Assembly (NCBI GenBank): GCA_963732595.1
Contig: CAVSZZ010000001.1
Span: 1 to 64,000, forward strand
Source: JAFGXF01 sp963732595
GTDB taxonomy: Bacteria > Chloroflexota > Anaerolineae > Anaerolineales > Anaerolineaceae
Direction of reading: 5' to 3'
Length of the DNA: 64,000 nt
Position numbers and translations under genes: made by a program. Of the stretch, positions 45,303 through 55,490 are shown piece after piece; the first letter of the stretch is position 1, and each line of letters opens with the position of its first letter. Under the pieces are notes generated by a model, which was given only the letters and a program-made list of their open reading frames with translations, ran no database searches and was not told the origin of the DNA.

Positions 45303-46653
45303 TCAGGTTACGGCGGCTTGATCGGTGATCTCCAGAGCCTGGTCGATGATCGATAGCCCTTCGTTCAATTCAGCCTCGCTGATGATCAAGGGCGGCACGA
45401 TCAGCAGGATGTTCCAGTGGGTATACATAAACAGGCCCTTCTCGAGCAGCCTGGCTTTTTAATTGGGCCATCTCCTGGCTGGTGGTGTTGAATGGCGCCA
45501 TCGGCTCGCGCGTCTTGCGATTGCGCACCAGCTCGATCGCCCCAAACAGCCCGATGGAGCGCACGTCACCGATGGAAGCATGCCGGCTTTTCATTTCGGC
45601 CAGGTTATCAGCCAGATGCCCGCCCATTTCTGCCGAATGCTCCACCAGCTCCCCTTCCCGCATGACCTCGATGTTGGCGATGGCAGCAGCCAGGGACACC
45701 GGGTGCCCGTTGAACGTCAAACCACCCTGGTAGGCTTCTTCATCGAATCGGGCAGCGATCTCCGGCCGCATGGCCACGGCGCCTAGCGGCGCATAAGCCG
45801 ATGTGAGTCCCTTGGCCATGGTCATGATATCCGGTTGAACATCCCAATGATCAACTGCAAACCACTTCCCGGTGCGGCCAAATCCACTCATGACCTCATC
45901 CGCGATCAGCAGAATGTCGTAGCTGTCGCATAATCGCCGCAGCCCTTGCAGATATCCCGCCGGGGGAATGAGGATGCCGTTGGTGCCGGTGATCGTCTCG
46001 ATCATCACGGCAGCGATGGTGGCCGGATTTTCGTAATTGATGATCTCTTCCAGGTGATTGAGGTAATCGATCGCGAGGTCTTCCTCGCTGATATTGGGGT
46101 TGGTGCGGTGGAATGTCGACCGGTATTGATAGGGATCCAGGAAGTGCACAACCCCGGGCATGATCAGCGGCTCCCAGGCCGTCCGGCGCGGATCGCCGGT
46201 CAAGGCCATTGCGCCTGCAGTGGCCCCGTGGTAGGAACGATAGCGGGTCAGGATCTTGGGGCGTCCGGTGTAGGCACGGGCCAGCTTGATGGCATTTTCA
46301 TTCGCCTCGGCGCCGCCCAGCGTATACAAGAACCGGGTCAGATTACCGGGAACAACCTCTGATAGCAACTTTCCCAGGATAGCTCGCGGACGGGTGGCCA
46401 TGCCAGGAGCTGCAAAAGTTAATTCCCTGGCCTGGTCGCACATGGCCTGGATCACCTTCTGATTGCCATGCCCGATGTTGACGCACATGGTCATGGAATT
46501 GAAATCCAGGTAGCGCTTGCCCTTCACATCCCAAAAATACACACCGTCAGCTCTTTTGATCGGGATCGGCTTGACACTCTTTTGGGCTGACCAGGTCCAG
46601 AAATTGGTTTCCATGCACATTTCCAGGATCTGATCATCATCGAGTTCAAACAT
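45303..46653 (-). CDS. Class III PLP-dependent aminotransferase (one indel)
   Basis: About 450 residues. The PLP-binding Lys is in TMAKGLTSAYAPLGA, with LLIADEVMSGFGRTGK before it and FLYTLGGAEANENAIKLAR near the phosphate-binding site. I start at 46651-46653 (MFELDDDQILEM), with GGAGG 6 bases upstream. Near 45445 the frame changes, and the real C-terminus LFMYTHWNILLIVPPLIISEAELNEG ends at 45303. Members act on omega-amino or beta-amino acids, putrescine or taurine; the substrate is not clear here. trxB is the next gene. Confidence 0.87.
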
Positions 46654-46693
46654 ACCTGCCTCCAGGGATTTTATGGGTTTTATGACTTTAATC

Positions 46694-46724
46694 TTAACAC
46701 ACATTCATTCAAACTCGTTATAAT
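46694..46724 (+). promoter_or_regulatory. Promoter of the M20 peptidase gene
   Basis: TTAACA (46694-46699) and a perfect TATAAT (46719-46724), 19-bp spacing. AAAGGATG precedes the ATG at 46758. Confidence 0.55.
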
Positions 46725-46757
46725 CGGGGAACAAATTTATCACCCAAAGGATGATCC

Positions 46758-48131
46758 ATGCCTGAAACACGCCAGCAAGCCATTGATTTCTGCAAACAAA
46801 ACTATTCCCGTTTCGTTGAGGAACTGAAAGCCTTCCTCTCGATCCCTTCCATTTCAACCGATCCGGAACGTGTACCGGATATGTTGCGCGCCGCCGAGCA
46901 TCTCGTGACCACACTCAAGAACGATCTGTCATTCGATAAAGCCGGGATCTTTGAAACCAAGCGCCACCCGATCGTTTTCGCCGAAAAATCATGTGGCAAA
47001 CCGGATGCCAAAACGGTTTTGATCTACGGCCATTACGACGTCCAACCCTGCGATCCGATCGATCTGTGGGAAAGTGATCCCTTCAAACCCGAGCAGCGTG
47101 GCGAGCACCTGTTCGCACGCGGCAGTTCGGATATGAAGGGTCAGATCTGGGCTGCTTTAAAGGCGCTTGAATCGATGGAATCTGCCGGCGAGTTGCCGGT
47201 TAACGTCAAATGCATCTTCGAGGGCGAAGAGGAACTCGGCTCCCCGAACCTCGATGCCTGGATCGCCGATCATGTGGACATGCTGGCGTGCGATGTGGTG
47301 CTCAACCCCGATTCGGGCATGCTGGCTCCCAATGTCCCGACCATTGTTTACGGCCTGCGCGGCCTGTGCTATTTTGAGATCAAGGTTCACGGACCTGCCC
47401 ACGACCTGCACTCGGGTCTGTACGGGGGTGTGGTCCACAACCCGGCCAATGTGATCTGCAGCCTGGTCGCCGGTATGAAGGATCAGGACGGCCGCGTCAC
47501 CCTGCCCGGTTTTTATGACAAGGTCATCCCCCTGAGCGCAGAGGAACGGGCTGAATTCGAACGCCTGCCGTTTGGTGACGCGGACGTGCTCAAGCAGACC
47601 GGTTCGGCGCAATTATTCGGCGAGAAAGGTTTCACATCGCTGGAACGGATCGGCGCCCGCCCGACCCTGGATGTCAACGGCATCTACTCAGGTTTCATCG
47701 GCGAGGGTTCCAAGACCGTCATCCCGGCCTGGGCGATGGCCAAGATCTCAACGCGCCTCGTTCCGGATCAGGACCCGGCGGAAATCCGTGAAAGCTTCAA
47801 GAAATACATCGACGAGCATATCCCGGCCGGAATGACCTGGGAATTCAAGGAGCACTCCAGCAACCGGGCCTGCCTGGTCGATCTGAATTCACCGGCCGTG
47901 CGCGCCCTCGTAAAAGCCCAGGAAACCGTGTGGGGTATCCCCCCGGTCTACAAGCGAGAGGGTGGCTCCATCCCGGTGGTGCTGGCCATGCAAAAGATGC
48001 TGGGCGTGGAATCCGTATTGACCGGGTTCAGCCTGCCGGATGACAACATCCATGCGCCCAATGAGCATTTGCACATGCCCACCTGGAAGCTCGGCATCGA
48101 GTGCCTGATCCATTTCTTCTATAACCTGTAA
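46758..48131 (+). CDS. M20-family dipeptidase
   Basis: 457 residues of the dizinc M20 peptidases. VLIYGHYDVQP holds the first His-x-Asp ligand, RGSSDMKGQI the bridging Asp and FEGEEELGSPNL the catalytic Glu pair; the dimerisation lid follows. The C-terminal NEHLHMPTW gives a final His ligand. It hydrolyses di- or tripeptides in the cytoplasm. The DUF1385 membrane gene begins 8 bp after. Confidence 0.92.
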   Translation: MPETRQQAIDFCKQNYSRFVEELKAFLSIPSISTDPERVPDMLRAAEHLVTTLKNDLSFDKAGIFETKRHPIVFAEKSCGKPDAKTVLIYGHYDVQPCDPIDLWESDPFKPEQRGEHLFARGSSDMKGQIWAALKALESMESAGELPVNVKCIFEGEEELGSPNLDAWIADHVDMLACDVVLNPDSGMLAPNVPTIVYGLRGLCYFEIKVHGPAHDLHSGLYGGVVHNPANVICSLVAGMKDQDGRVTLPGFYDKVIPLSAEERAEFERLPFGDADVLKQTGSAQLFGEKGFTSLERIGARPTLDVNGIYSGFIGEGSKTVIPAWAMAKISTRLVPDQDPAEIRESFKKYIDEHIPAGMTWEFKEHSSNRACLVDLNSPAVRALVKAQETVWGIPPVYKREGGSIPVVLAMQKMLGVESVLTGFSLPDDNIHAPNEHLHMPTWKLGIECLIHFFYNL

Positions 48132-48139
48132 ATGTAACC

Positions 48140-49030
48140 ATGAAACTAAAAATGCCCTCCTACGGCGGCCAGGCCGTTATTGAAGGTGTCCTTATGCGCG
48201 GCAAGCGCTCCATGGCAATGGCTATGCGCAAACCGGATGGCACCATCGAGGTCCTGCAGGAAGAGCTCAGTGCCATCTACCAGAGCCCGATCCGCAAGAT
48301 CCCGGTCCTGCGCGGGTTGATCGCCCTGTGGGATGCCCTGGTGCTCGGCACGCGCATGATCACCGTTTCGGCCAATGCCCAATCCGGTGACGATGAGAAG
48401 ATCGAAGGACCTGCGTTGTATGGCACGGTGGCTTTTTCGCTCCTGCTGGCGATCGGCCTCTTCTTCCTGGCACCGGCCGGTGTGGCGCAGCTGGCCGAGA
48501 AATACCTGGGTTGGAATGCCTGGTGGGGTAATGTCATCGAGGGCATCATCCGCCTGGGTCTCTTGATCCTGTATGTGTGGGCCATCGGTTTCATGCCCGA
48601 GATCCGGCGCGTCTTCGGTTATCACGGCGCGGAACACAAGACCATCAATGCTTTCGAGGCCAATGCCGAGCTGACCCCTGAATCCGTCGCAAAGTTCACC
48701 ACCGTCCATCCCCGCTGCGGCACGGCCTTTCTGTTGACCCTGGTCTTGCTGTCGATCATCGTGTTTGCGCTGCTTGGCCCCCTGCCGCTGCTGTGGCGTT
48801 TCGTCAGCCGGATTGTGCTGCTGCCGGTTCTGGCCGGCCTGGCCTACGAGTATCTGCGCTTCAGCGCCGACCACATTGGTTCCCCAATCATGCGTGCCCT
48901 GATCGCGCCCAACTTATGGCTTCAGAAGTTGACCACTCGCGAACCCGACCTTCCGATGCTCGAGGTCGCCATCACGGCCTTCAAGACCATGAAGGCGGAA
49001 GAAGATAAGGTTGCGGAGATGACACTTTAG
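48140..49030 (+). CDS. DUF1385 integral membrane protein
   Basis: 296 residues. The start YGGQAVIEGVLMRGKRSMAMAMR and the middle GYHGAEHKTINAFEANAELT plus HPRCGTAFLL are the DUF1385 (YqhQ-like) signatures. Four or more membrane segments are evident (about 85-115, 130-150, 190-215, 220-240). Conserved His, Glu and Cys suggest metal or substrate binding, but the family has no established activity. It is co-oriented with the M20 peptidase. A short palindrome of the GTAGGGGCG type follows the stop. Confidence 0.85.
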   Translation: MKLKMPSYGGQAVIEGVLMRGKRSMAMAMRKPDGTIEVLQEELSAIYQSPIRKIPVLRGLIALWDALVLGTRMITVSANAQSGDDEKIEGPALYGTVAFSLLLAIGLFFLAPAGVAQLAEKYLGWNAWWGNVIEGIIRLGLLILYVWAIGFMPEIRRVFGYHGAEHKTINAFEANAELTPESVAKFTTVHPRCGTAFLLTLVLLSIIVFALLGPLPLLWRFVSRIVLLPVLAGLAYEYLRFSADHIGSPIMRALIAPNLWLQKLTTREPDLPMLEVAITAFKTMKAEEDKVAEMTL

Positions 49031-49094
49031 ACTCGTAGGGGCGCAGGCGCTACGCCCTTGAATTTCCATTTATTATTAAAAGGTTTACCTGGGA

Positions 49095-49829
49095 TCAGGT
49101 GAGCGGCTCTTCCATTGTGCGCATCTGGATCTCAATGATCCGTGAGCCTGCTGATTGGGTGCATGCCAGGACGACAGCACTGGCAACATCCTCAGGCTCA
49201 AGCATACCCGACATTTTCACACTTTGCTCTGTGCGCCCTTTTCCTAAAGCAAACTCAGTCTTTACCCCACCGGGACACAGTACACCGACCTTGATACCAT
49301 GCGGGCGCAGTTCCTTGTCGAGTGCCTGTGCAAAGCCGACTTGAGCAAACTTGGTGGCACAATAAACCGCTTCGCCGGCAAAACCATATATTCCTGCCAT
49401 GGAAGAAATCATAAGTATTGTGCCGGAACCCTGCTTGATCATCACAGGCACGGTATGACGGGAGAACAAAAATGTTGAGCGAACATTCGTATCCATCATT
49501 TCATCATATTCAGCTGCGCTCGTATCAACCAGATTTTTGTAGTTGCCGACACCGACATTGTTGATAAGAATATCGAGGGTATTGTATGTTTGTATGGCCG
49601 TGGTCACGCATCGTTGGGCAGTCTCTTCTTCGATTGCATCGCCCACAACGCTTACAGCCCTGCCCCCGGCTTGCTGTATAACGGCTACTAATTCCTCGAG
49701 GCGTTCTGGTCGACGAGCGGTCAGAACAATATTTGCACCCTCTCGTGCCAAGGCCAATGCGCTAAATCGTCCTATGCCCGAGCTGGCACCCGTGATCAAG
49801 ACCGATTTTCCCGTTAATTTACCAGACAT
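49095..49829 (-). CDS. Short-chain dehydrogenase/reductase
   Basis: 244 residues of the classical SDR family. The NAD(P) motif is ITGASSGIGRFSALALA, then INNVGVGNY, the catalytic Ser in LMISSMAGIYG and YxxxK in VYCATKFAQVG. After this is LCPGGVKTEF. AAGGAGAG lies before the ATG. It stands alone, with no lipid-synthesis neighbours, so FabG-type assignment is not supported. Substrate unknown. Confidence 0.87.
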   Translation of the reverse strand: MSGKLTGKSVLITGASSGIGRFSALALAREGANIVLTARRPERLEELVAVIQQAGGRAVSVVGDAIEEETAQRCVTTAIQTYNTLDILINNVGVGNYKNLVDTSAAEYDEMMDTNVRSTFLFSRHTVPVMIKQGSGTILMISSMAGIYGFAGEAVYCATKFAQVGFAQALDKELRPHGIKVGVLCPGGVKTEFALGKGRTEQSVKMSGMLEPEDVASAVVLACTQSAGSRIIEIQMRTMEEPLT

Positions 49830-50041
49830 ATTTATCTCTCCTTAAATCATGCAGATAGAATGCTTGTGGATATGTGTTATTTTATCCTGCACTGTACCAG
49901 TATACGTGTTCACTTGAAATGCGACAACCATTTGCTTCTCTACGATGTTATTTAAGAATGTGAATTAATTTTGCTCGGTATTATTATGCTACCCTTGGAT
50001 ATTACAGAAAACGCGGCTCTGCAATTGCTCTCATTCTATCT

Positions 50042-50179
50042 ATGATTCTGATTATTACTATTACAATCATTCTTCCAATCATGACTGGGGATTCACTCAA
50101 ATCGAGTTACATAATCACATGCGTCAGTTTACTTATTCCCTTATTATTGGCGATAAAATATATGCCAAAATCCCAATAA
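50042..50179 (+). CDS. Possible small membrane protein or remnant
   Basis: A short frame from ATG at 50042 encodes about 45 residues, with two hydrophobic stretches (MILIITITIILPIM and CVSLLIPLLLAIKYM) split by a polar loop. The frame is also open upstream for about 26 codons without an ATG (ARYYYATLGYYRKRG). No ribosome site is seen. It may be the tail of a decayed membrane protein gene; weak evidence. The rest of 49830-50225 is AT-rich and shows nothing clear. Confidence 0.25.
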   Translation: MILIITITIILPIMTGDSLKSSYIITCVSLLIPLLLAIKYMPKSQ

Positions 50180-50225
50180 TAAATATCAATCTTGAAGATC
50201 CACTGAATAATACATTTTCTTCCGA

Positions 50226-50530
50226 GCGGTACGTAGGGTGCGTGTACCGGGGCGATCGAGTATCCATTTTCCTGTTGAAAGTTGGGGGGCTGTAATACGG
50301 TCAAGCAAGTGAAACGCACCTACATGGTGCGTCAATGCAAAGACCGCATTGACACACCCTACAAGTCGTGTATGCAGGGTGCGTGTCCAGGGGCGATCAA
50401 TGCAAAGATCCGCATTGACACACCCTACGGGTTCTTCCGTCAAGCAAGGGAAACGCTCCTTATCATGGTGCGTCAATGCAAAGATCGCATTGACCCCCCT
50501 TTGGGGTGCAGGCACACCCTACGGATCGGC
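50226..50530. repeat. Tandem palindromic repeat array (GTCAATGC family)
   Basis: Three copies of a palindrome GTCAATGC...GCATTGAC are seen at 50328-50353, 50396-50419 and 50470-50494. Each is flanked by GGTGCGT before and CACCCTAC after. A longer direct repeat of about 54 bp, beginning GTCAAGCAAG, occurs at 50300 and 50439. The arms could form hairpins. The open frames inside are low-complexity repeat translations and not genes. Confidence 0.75.
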
Positions 50531-50541
50531 CACCCAATCAA

Positions 50542-50569
50542 TTGACTCTGGATGAATCGCATATAAAAT
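50542..50569 (+). promoter_or_regulatory. Promoter of comEA
   Basis: TTGACT (50542-50547) and TAAAAT (50564-50569), 16-bp spacing, followed by GGAGG before the ATG at 50588. Confidence 0.55.
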
Positions 50570-50587
50570 AATATTCATGGAGGCTTG

Positions 50588-51141
50588 ATGAAGCCCATCC
50601 AGATCCTTCTCCTGGGCATCCTGATCGGCATGACCGCTGCCGCTGTCATCCTGATCGTCGCATCCGAACCGCGCGGGGAACCCATCGAACTGCTCCCTCG
50701 CACCACACCCACCGAGCTCGTCATATATATCAGCGGGAGCGTCGCTCACCCGGGAGTCTATCACCTTTCCCCTGGCAGCCGAATCGACCAGGCCGTGACC
50801 GCTGCCGGCGGCCTGGCGCAGGATGCCGACGCCGACCAGGCCGACCTCGCCCGGTTGCTATTTGATGGCGACCAGGTCTACATCCCGCACATGGGTGAAC
50901 CCACCCGCATCCCGAGGCGCAACTGGAAACCTCCTGACCCTGCCACCGATCGATATCAATACCGCCACCGTCGAGGAATTGGATTCCCTGCCGGGCATTG
51001 GCACGGTCAAAGCCCAGAGCATCATCACCTATCGTGAAACTCATGGGGATTTCTCCTCGCTCGGATCAACTCCTGAATGTGCCCGGCATCGGCGCCTCAC
51101 TTCTCGAACAGATCAAGCCCTACCTGAAGATCTCCCCCTGA
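50588..51141 (+). CDS. comEA: ComEA-type DNA-binding protein (indels)
   Basis: About 184 residues. An N-terminal membrane anchor (IQILLLGILIGMTAAAVILI) is followed by an SLBB domain (VIYISGSVAHPGVYHL, GDQVYIP) and a C-terminal helix-hairpin-helix pair (IDINTATVEELDSLPGIGTVKAQSII, then LLNVPGIGASLLEQIKPYL). The frame changes near 50925 and near 51055. ComEA binds incoming double-stranded DNA outside the membrane during competence. No comEC lies within the window. Confidence 0.85.
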
Positions 51142-51167
51142 AACCCGCACGGACGGCTGACTTCCGA

Positions 51168-51173
51168 TATAAT
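51168..51173 (+). promoter_or_regulatory. -10 box 7 nt before yqeY
   Basis: A perfect TATAAT, with 7 bases to the ATG at 51181. No -35 is clear. It suggests a leaderless mRNA. Confidence 0.45.
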
Positions 51174-51180
51174 TGGTCCC

Positions 51181-51648
51181 ATGAATATTAAGTCAGAACT
51201 TGAAAATGCATTGAAAGACGCCATGCGTTCGAAGGATGAGATCGCGCTGCGCACCATCCGCATGGCACTATCTGCCATCAAACTGGCAGAGGTCGAAAAA
51301 GCAGCCGTTGAAAAAGGGGCGGTTCTCGAGGAACCCGAACTGATCGCGATCCTGCAAAAAGAGATCAAGAGCCGCCGGGAAGCCATCCAGGAAGCTGAAA
51401 AAGCCAACCGCCCGGATCTGTTGGATGCCGCCAAAGCCGATATCGCCATCCTTGAAAAATACCTGCCCAAAGCCATGGACCCGGCCGAACTTGAAAAGAT
51501 GATCCGCGAGGTCATTGCCGAAGTGGGCGCCACCGGCATGACCGATATGGGCAAGGTCATGAAGGTCCTGCTGCCCAAAGTGCAGGGCCGCGCCGCCAAT
51601 GACCAGGTCAGCCAGCTCGTGCGCCAGTTGCTTCAACCGCAGGCCTGA
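51181..51648 (+). CDS. YqeY/GatB-like protein
   Basis: 155 residues of the YqeY family, related to the tail domain of GatB. Hallmarks: RSKDEIALRTIRMALSAIK, EAEKANRPDLLDAAKADIAILEKYLPK and GMTDMGKVMKVLLPKVQGRA. The role is thought to be linked to tRNA-dependent amidation but is not settled. It shares TGATG with the next gene and opens a tightly packed run with the HD protein, ybeY and others. Confidence 0.9.
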   Translation: MNIKSELENALKDAMRSKDEIALRTIRMALSAIKLAEVEKAAVEKGAVLEEPELIAILQKEIKSRREAIQEAEKANRPDLLDAAKADIAILEKYLPKAMDPAELEKMIREVIAEVGATGMTDMGKVMKVLLPKVQGRAANDQVSQLVRQLLQPQA

Positions 51649-53795
51649 TGCAAAACACCTACCTCGATCGTTATCAAAAAGACAACCGCTTCAGGGCGGT
51701 CGCCAAAATGATCATCCTGATCGTGACGGCGTTCGCTGCATGGATCTCGATCTCGATCCCGATCTCCCTGCGTCCGAGTGAATATACCCTCAATATCGGG
51801 GATGTCACCACCCAGGATATCCTGGCGCCGCGCACGCTCACCTTCACCAGTGAACATCCTGACCCAAAAAGCCCGTGCGGATGCCGAATCGCGGGTCATG
51901 CCGGTTTACCTGCCGGTCGATCTTGAGATCAGCAAGAGCCAGCTCGTGCGTTTAAAAGCCGATCTCACACGTGATCGAATCCATCCGCAGCGACCTGACC
52001 GCAGTCGATGAAACCCGCATCGCCCAGCTGACTGCCATGACGGTTTATGGATTTGACCGAAGCTGACGCCAAGAACCTGCTGGCAATGAGTACCACCACC
52101 TGGGATGCGGTCAGCACCCAGGCTATCTCCGTATTCGAGGAGATCATGGGCGGCACGGTCCGTGAGGACATGCTGGCCGATCACATCCAGAACATTCCCA
52201 ACCTGGTGGATCTGACCTTCACCAAGGACCAGACCAACCTCATCACGCGCCTGGTCTCTCCGCACATCAAGGCCAACAGTCTTTACAGTGAAGAACAGAC
52301 CACCCTGCGCCGCCAGGCAGCCTCTGAAGCCATCCAACCCATCAACCGCACCTTCATCAGCGGACAGATCATCGTCTACCGCGGCGGCCTGGTGGATGAA
52401 CTCAATTACGAAGCCCTGCAGAATTTCGGCCTGGTGAAAACCTCCCACAAGAACGAGCAATTGGCGGCATCCGCCCTGATCGTCATCCTGCTGGCCATTT
52501 TTGTCGGGTTGTACCATCGCTTGAAGAAACTGCCCCCGGTGGATGACCTGCGCAGCTTGATCATTGTGGCCATCCTCTTCCTGGCTTTCCTGTACTCCGC
52601 GCGTTTCCTGACACCCAACCGAACGGTGATCCCTTATGTCTTCCCGATCGCCGCCTTCGGTTTGACCGTAGCGGCCCTGTATCGCATCGAAACGGCCATG
52701 ATCTACTCACTGCCCCTGGCGATCCTCAGCGCATTCAATCAATACAACCAGTCCATCGTCCTTCTGTACATCCTGGGAACATTCTGCGGCATCCTGGTGC
52801 TCGGCCGTCCGCGCAAGGTGATCCGTTTTATCTGGGCCGGCCTGGCGGTGACCATTACCTCCATCCTGGTGATCCTGGCCTATGAACTGCCCGATCCGAC
52901 CTCCGATTGGATCGGGATCGCCACGCTGGTGGGAGCTTCCCTGTTCAATGGCGTGGCTTCTGCTGCCATCACCCTGTTGCTTCAGTACATCTTTGCTCAG
53001 AGCCTCGGCCTGACCACGCCCTTGATGCTGAATGAACTCATGCGTCCGGATTCTCGCCTGCTGCAAATGCTGCTGCGTGAAGCGCCCGGCACCTACCAGC
53101 ACAGCCTGCAGGTGGCCAACCTGGCCGAGCAGGCTGCCGAGCGGATCGGTGCCGATGCCTCCCTGACACGCGTCGGAGCCCTTTACCACGATGTCGGCAA
53201 GGCGCTCAATCCGCAATTCTTCATCGAAAATCAGGTGCAGGGTCAGGTTGACACCCATGAAGACCTAGACCCCGCCATGACCGCCCTGACCATCGTCCAA
53301 CATGTCACCGATGGCATCAAGCTGGCTCGCAAGCATCACCTGCCCGCTCACCTGCAAGAGTTCATCTCGGAACACCATGGCAAATTGCGCGCGAGTTACC
53401 AGTATAAGCGGGCGCTCGAAGCCGCCGGCAACAATCCCGAACTGGTGGACGATGAGTTGTTCCGCTACCCGGGTCCCATCCCGCAATCGCGCGAAACGGC
53501 TATCTTGATGCTGGCAGATGGCTGCGAAGCCCGCGCACGGGCCGAACTGCCCAAAGACGATGCCGCCCTGCGCGACCTGGTCAGGAAAACCATCCAGCGT
53601 GCCGTGGATGACGGTCAATTGATCAATACCGCCCTGACGCTCAAAGACCTTGAATTGATCGCGGAAAGCTTCACCAACAACCTGATCGGTGTGTACCATC
53701 CGCGCGTCCTTTACCCAACCGAAAAGGTGAAAACCCCGCGGGTGATCACCGAGCGGGATATCAAACACAAAACCAGGAAAATCCGGCAGAAATGA
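51648..53795 (+). CDS. 7TM-HD phosphohydrolase, PgpH-like (indels at 5' end)
   Basis: About 715 residues. An N-terminal helix, a large extracellular domain, seven membrane segments (about 52445-53000) and a C-terminal HD domain. The HD motif: GALYHDVGKALNP with HSLQVANLAEQAAERIG before. Such proteins hydrolyse cyclic di-AMP in Firmicutes; that activity here is inference. The frame changes near 51855 and between 51970 and 52045. It is followed by ybeY with ATGA overlap, the usual order. Confidence 0.85.
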
Positions 53796-54247
53796 TCCAT
53801 ATCCAGGTGGACGAGAACTACTGGCCTTCGGTTAAAAGTGCCGAGCTGCGCAAAGCAGCCTGCATGGCCGCGTCCCTGGCCGGCCTGCCGGACAACACGG
53901 ATTTCACCATCGTGATCACGAGTGACGACCAGGTGCGCAAATTGAATCTCGATTTCCGCAAGATCGATAAGACCACCGATGTATTATCCTTTCCCTCAAC
54001 CGAGGAAGACCCCGATACAGGAAAGCGCTACCAGGGTGATATCATCATTTCCCACCCGCGTGCCAACCAACAAGCCGAGACTTCCGGGCATTCCAGCATG
54101 GACGAGCTCTGCCTGCTGGTCATCCACGGCACCCTGCACCTGGCCGGGCACGATCATGCAGATGAGGACGAAAAAGCGGTCATGTTCGCGTTGCAGCGTG
54201 AAGCTCTGAATCGTTTGGGCATCAACATTAAAGGCTTCAGCACGTGA
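53792..54247 (+). CDS. ybeY: Endoribonuclease YbeY, rRNA maturation
   Basis: 151 residues. The zinc site reads HGTLHLAGHDH and the front part has LNLDFRKIDKTTDVLSFP. YbeY trims the 3' end of 16S rRNA and assists ribosome quality control. The start overlaps the HD gene stop and its own stop overlaps the next gene as GTGA. Confidence 0.92.
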   Translation: MIHIQVDENYWPSVKSAELRKAACMAASLAGLPDNTDFTIVITSDDQVRKLNLDFRKIDKTTDVLSFPSTEEDPDTGKRYQGDIIISHPRANQQAETSGHSSMDELCLLVIHGTLHLAGHDHADEDEKAVMFALQREALNRLGINIKGFST

Positions 54248-54627
54248 GATCCTTCCATCATTCACGTATTCGGGCCTTCAAACATGCCTTCTCCGGGTGG
54301 TTGTTCGTCATTCGCACCCAGCAGAATGCCTGGATCCACCTGCTCGCGACGCTGTGCGTGGTCGCGCTGGCCGCCTGGCTTCGGCTTCCGCTGCGGGATT
54401 GGGCTGTCCTGATCCTGGCAATTGCCATCGTCTGGATGGCGGAGTTCCTGAATACTGCGCTCGAGGCGGTTGTGGACCTGGCCAGCCCGGAACGTCATCC
54501 GCTCGGCAAGGTTGGCAAGGACGTCGGCGCCGCAGCAGTCCTGGTGGCCGCCTTTTCCGCCGCCATCCTGGGTTTTCTGATCCTCGGCCCGCCGTTGTGG
54601 GACCGGGTATCGGTATTTTTCAAATAG
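54244..54627 (+). CDS. DgkA-type diacylglycerol/undecaprenol kinase
   Basis: 127 residues with three membrane helices. Family motifs: EFLNTALEAVVDLA and KVGKDVGAAAVLV. It phosphorylates diacylglycerol or, in Gram-positive-type cells, undecaprenol. A GTG start overlaps the ybeY stop. ybeY-dgkA adjacency is widespread. Confidence 0.88.
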   Translation: MRSFHHSRIRAFKHAFSGWLFVIRTQQNAWIHLLATLCVVALAAWLRLPLRDWAVLILAIAIVWMAEFLNTALEAVVDLASPERHPLGKVGKDVGAAAVLVAAFSAAILGFLILGPPLWDRVSVFFK

Positions 54628-54642
54628 ATCGGATCCCATTCC

Positions 54643-55490
54643 ATGACAGGTCCCTTTCGATTCGGTACGGTCGGTTCGCCCACCTCCACGCCCCCAAAAC
54701 CGGGTGGCAGCGTGGGGGGCATCCAACAAATGGCGGCTCTCGGCCTGGGCGCGCTTGAACTGGCCTGGGTGCAGTCCGTGCGCGTCAGCGAAGCCACCTG
54801 CCAGGTCATTCAAGAGACCGGCCGGAAGTCCGATGTCGCATTGAGCGTGCACGCGCCCTACTTCATCAATTTGAATGCCGATGGAGAGGAATGGCCCAAA
54901 TCCCGCCAGCGCCTGATGGATGCTGCCTGGTATGGCTGGTTGGCCGGCGCGACCGATATCGTCTTTCATCCCGGCTCCTATTTCGGCAAGCCTCCCGCGG
55001 AGGTCCTGCCGGGCACGATCGAACGCCTTGCGTGGCTGTGTCGAGGAACTCGATCGAAAAGGTGCATCCGTCACCTTGAGACCCGAAACCATGGGGAAAT
55101 CCGCCATGCTCGGATCGCTGGAAGATACCCTGGCAATGAGCCAGCCTTTCCCAAGCGTGCGCCCCTGCCTGGATTTCGCCCACCTGCATGCCCGACCGGG
55201 CGATGGCTCGGTTAACGGTTACGACCAGTGGATGGGCATCCTGGAGAAATATGCAGCCCAATTGGGTCAGTCTGCCCTTTCCAACCTGCACATCCACCTT
55301 TCCGGGATCGAATACAGCCTCAAAGGCGAACGCAACCATCTTCCGCTGCGCGAGTCGGATCTGGACCTGGAAGGACTTGTTCAAGGCGCTCAAAAATGCC
55401 GGCGCAGCCGGCAGGATCCTGTGCGAAAGCCCGATCCTGGAGGAAGATGCCCTATACATGCAAAAGCTATACGAAGAGGTGAAATCATGA
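54643..55490 (+). CDS. Endonuclease IV-like TIM-barrel protein (indels)
   Basis: About 280 residues. FRFGTVGSPTSTP starts an apurinic endonuclease IV-like barrel, with LSVHAPYFINLNA, IVFHPGSYF, LRPETMGK, CLDFAHLHA and LHIHLSG as the expected metal-ligand strands. The frame breaks near 55045 and near 55375; the C-terminal LCESPILEEDALYMQKLYEE is in the third frame. Family members include AP endonucleases and sugar isomerases; the DNA-repair role is likely though not certain. Its stop overlaps the osmC start (ATGA). Confidence 0.78.

Noticed and set aside
50186..50555. Open frames of 60-110 residues in the palindromic array
   Set aside because: They are translations of tandem repeats on both strands, with repeated peptide blocks and no ribosome sites.
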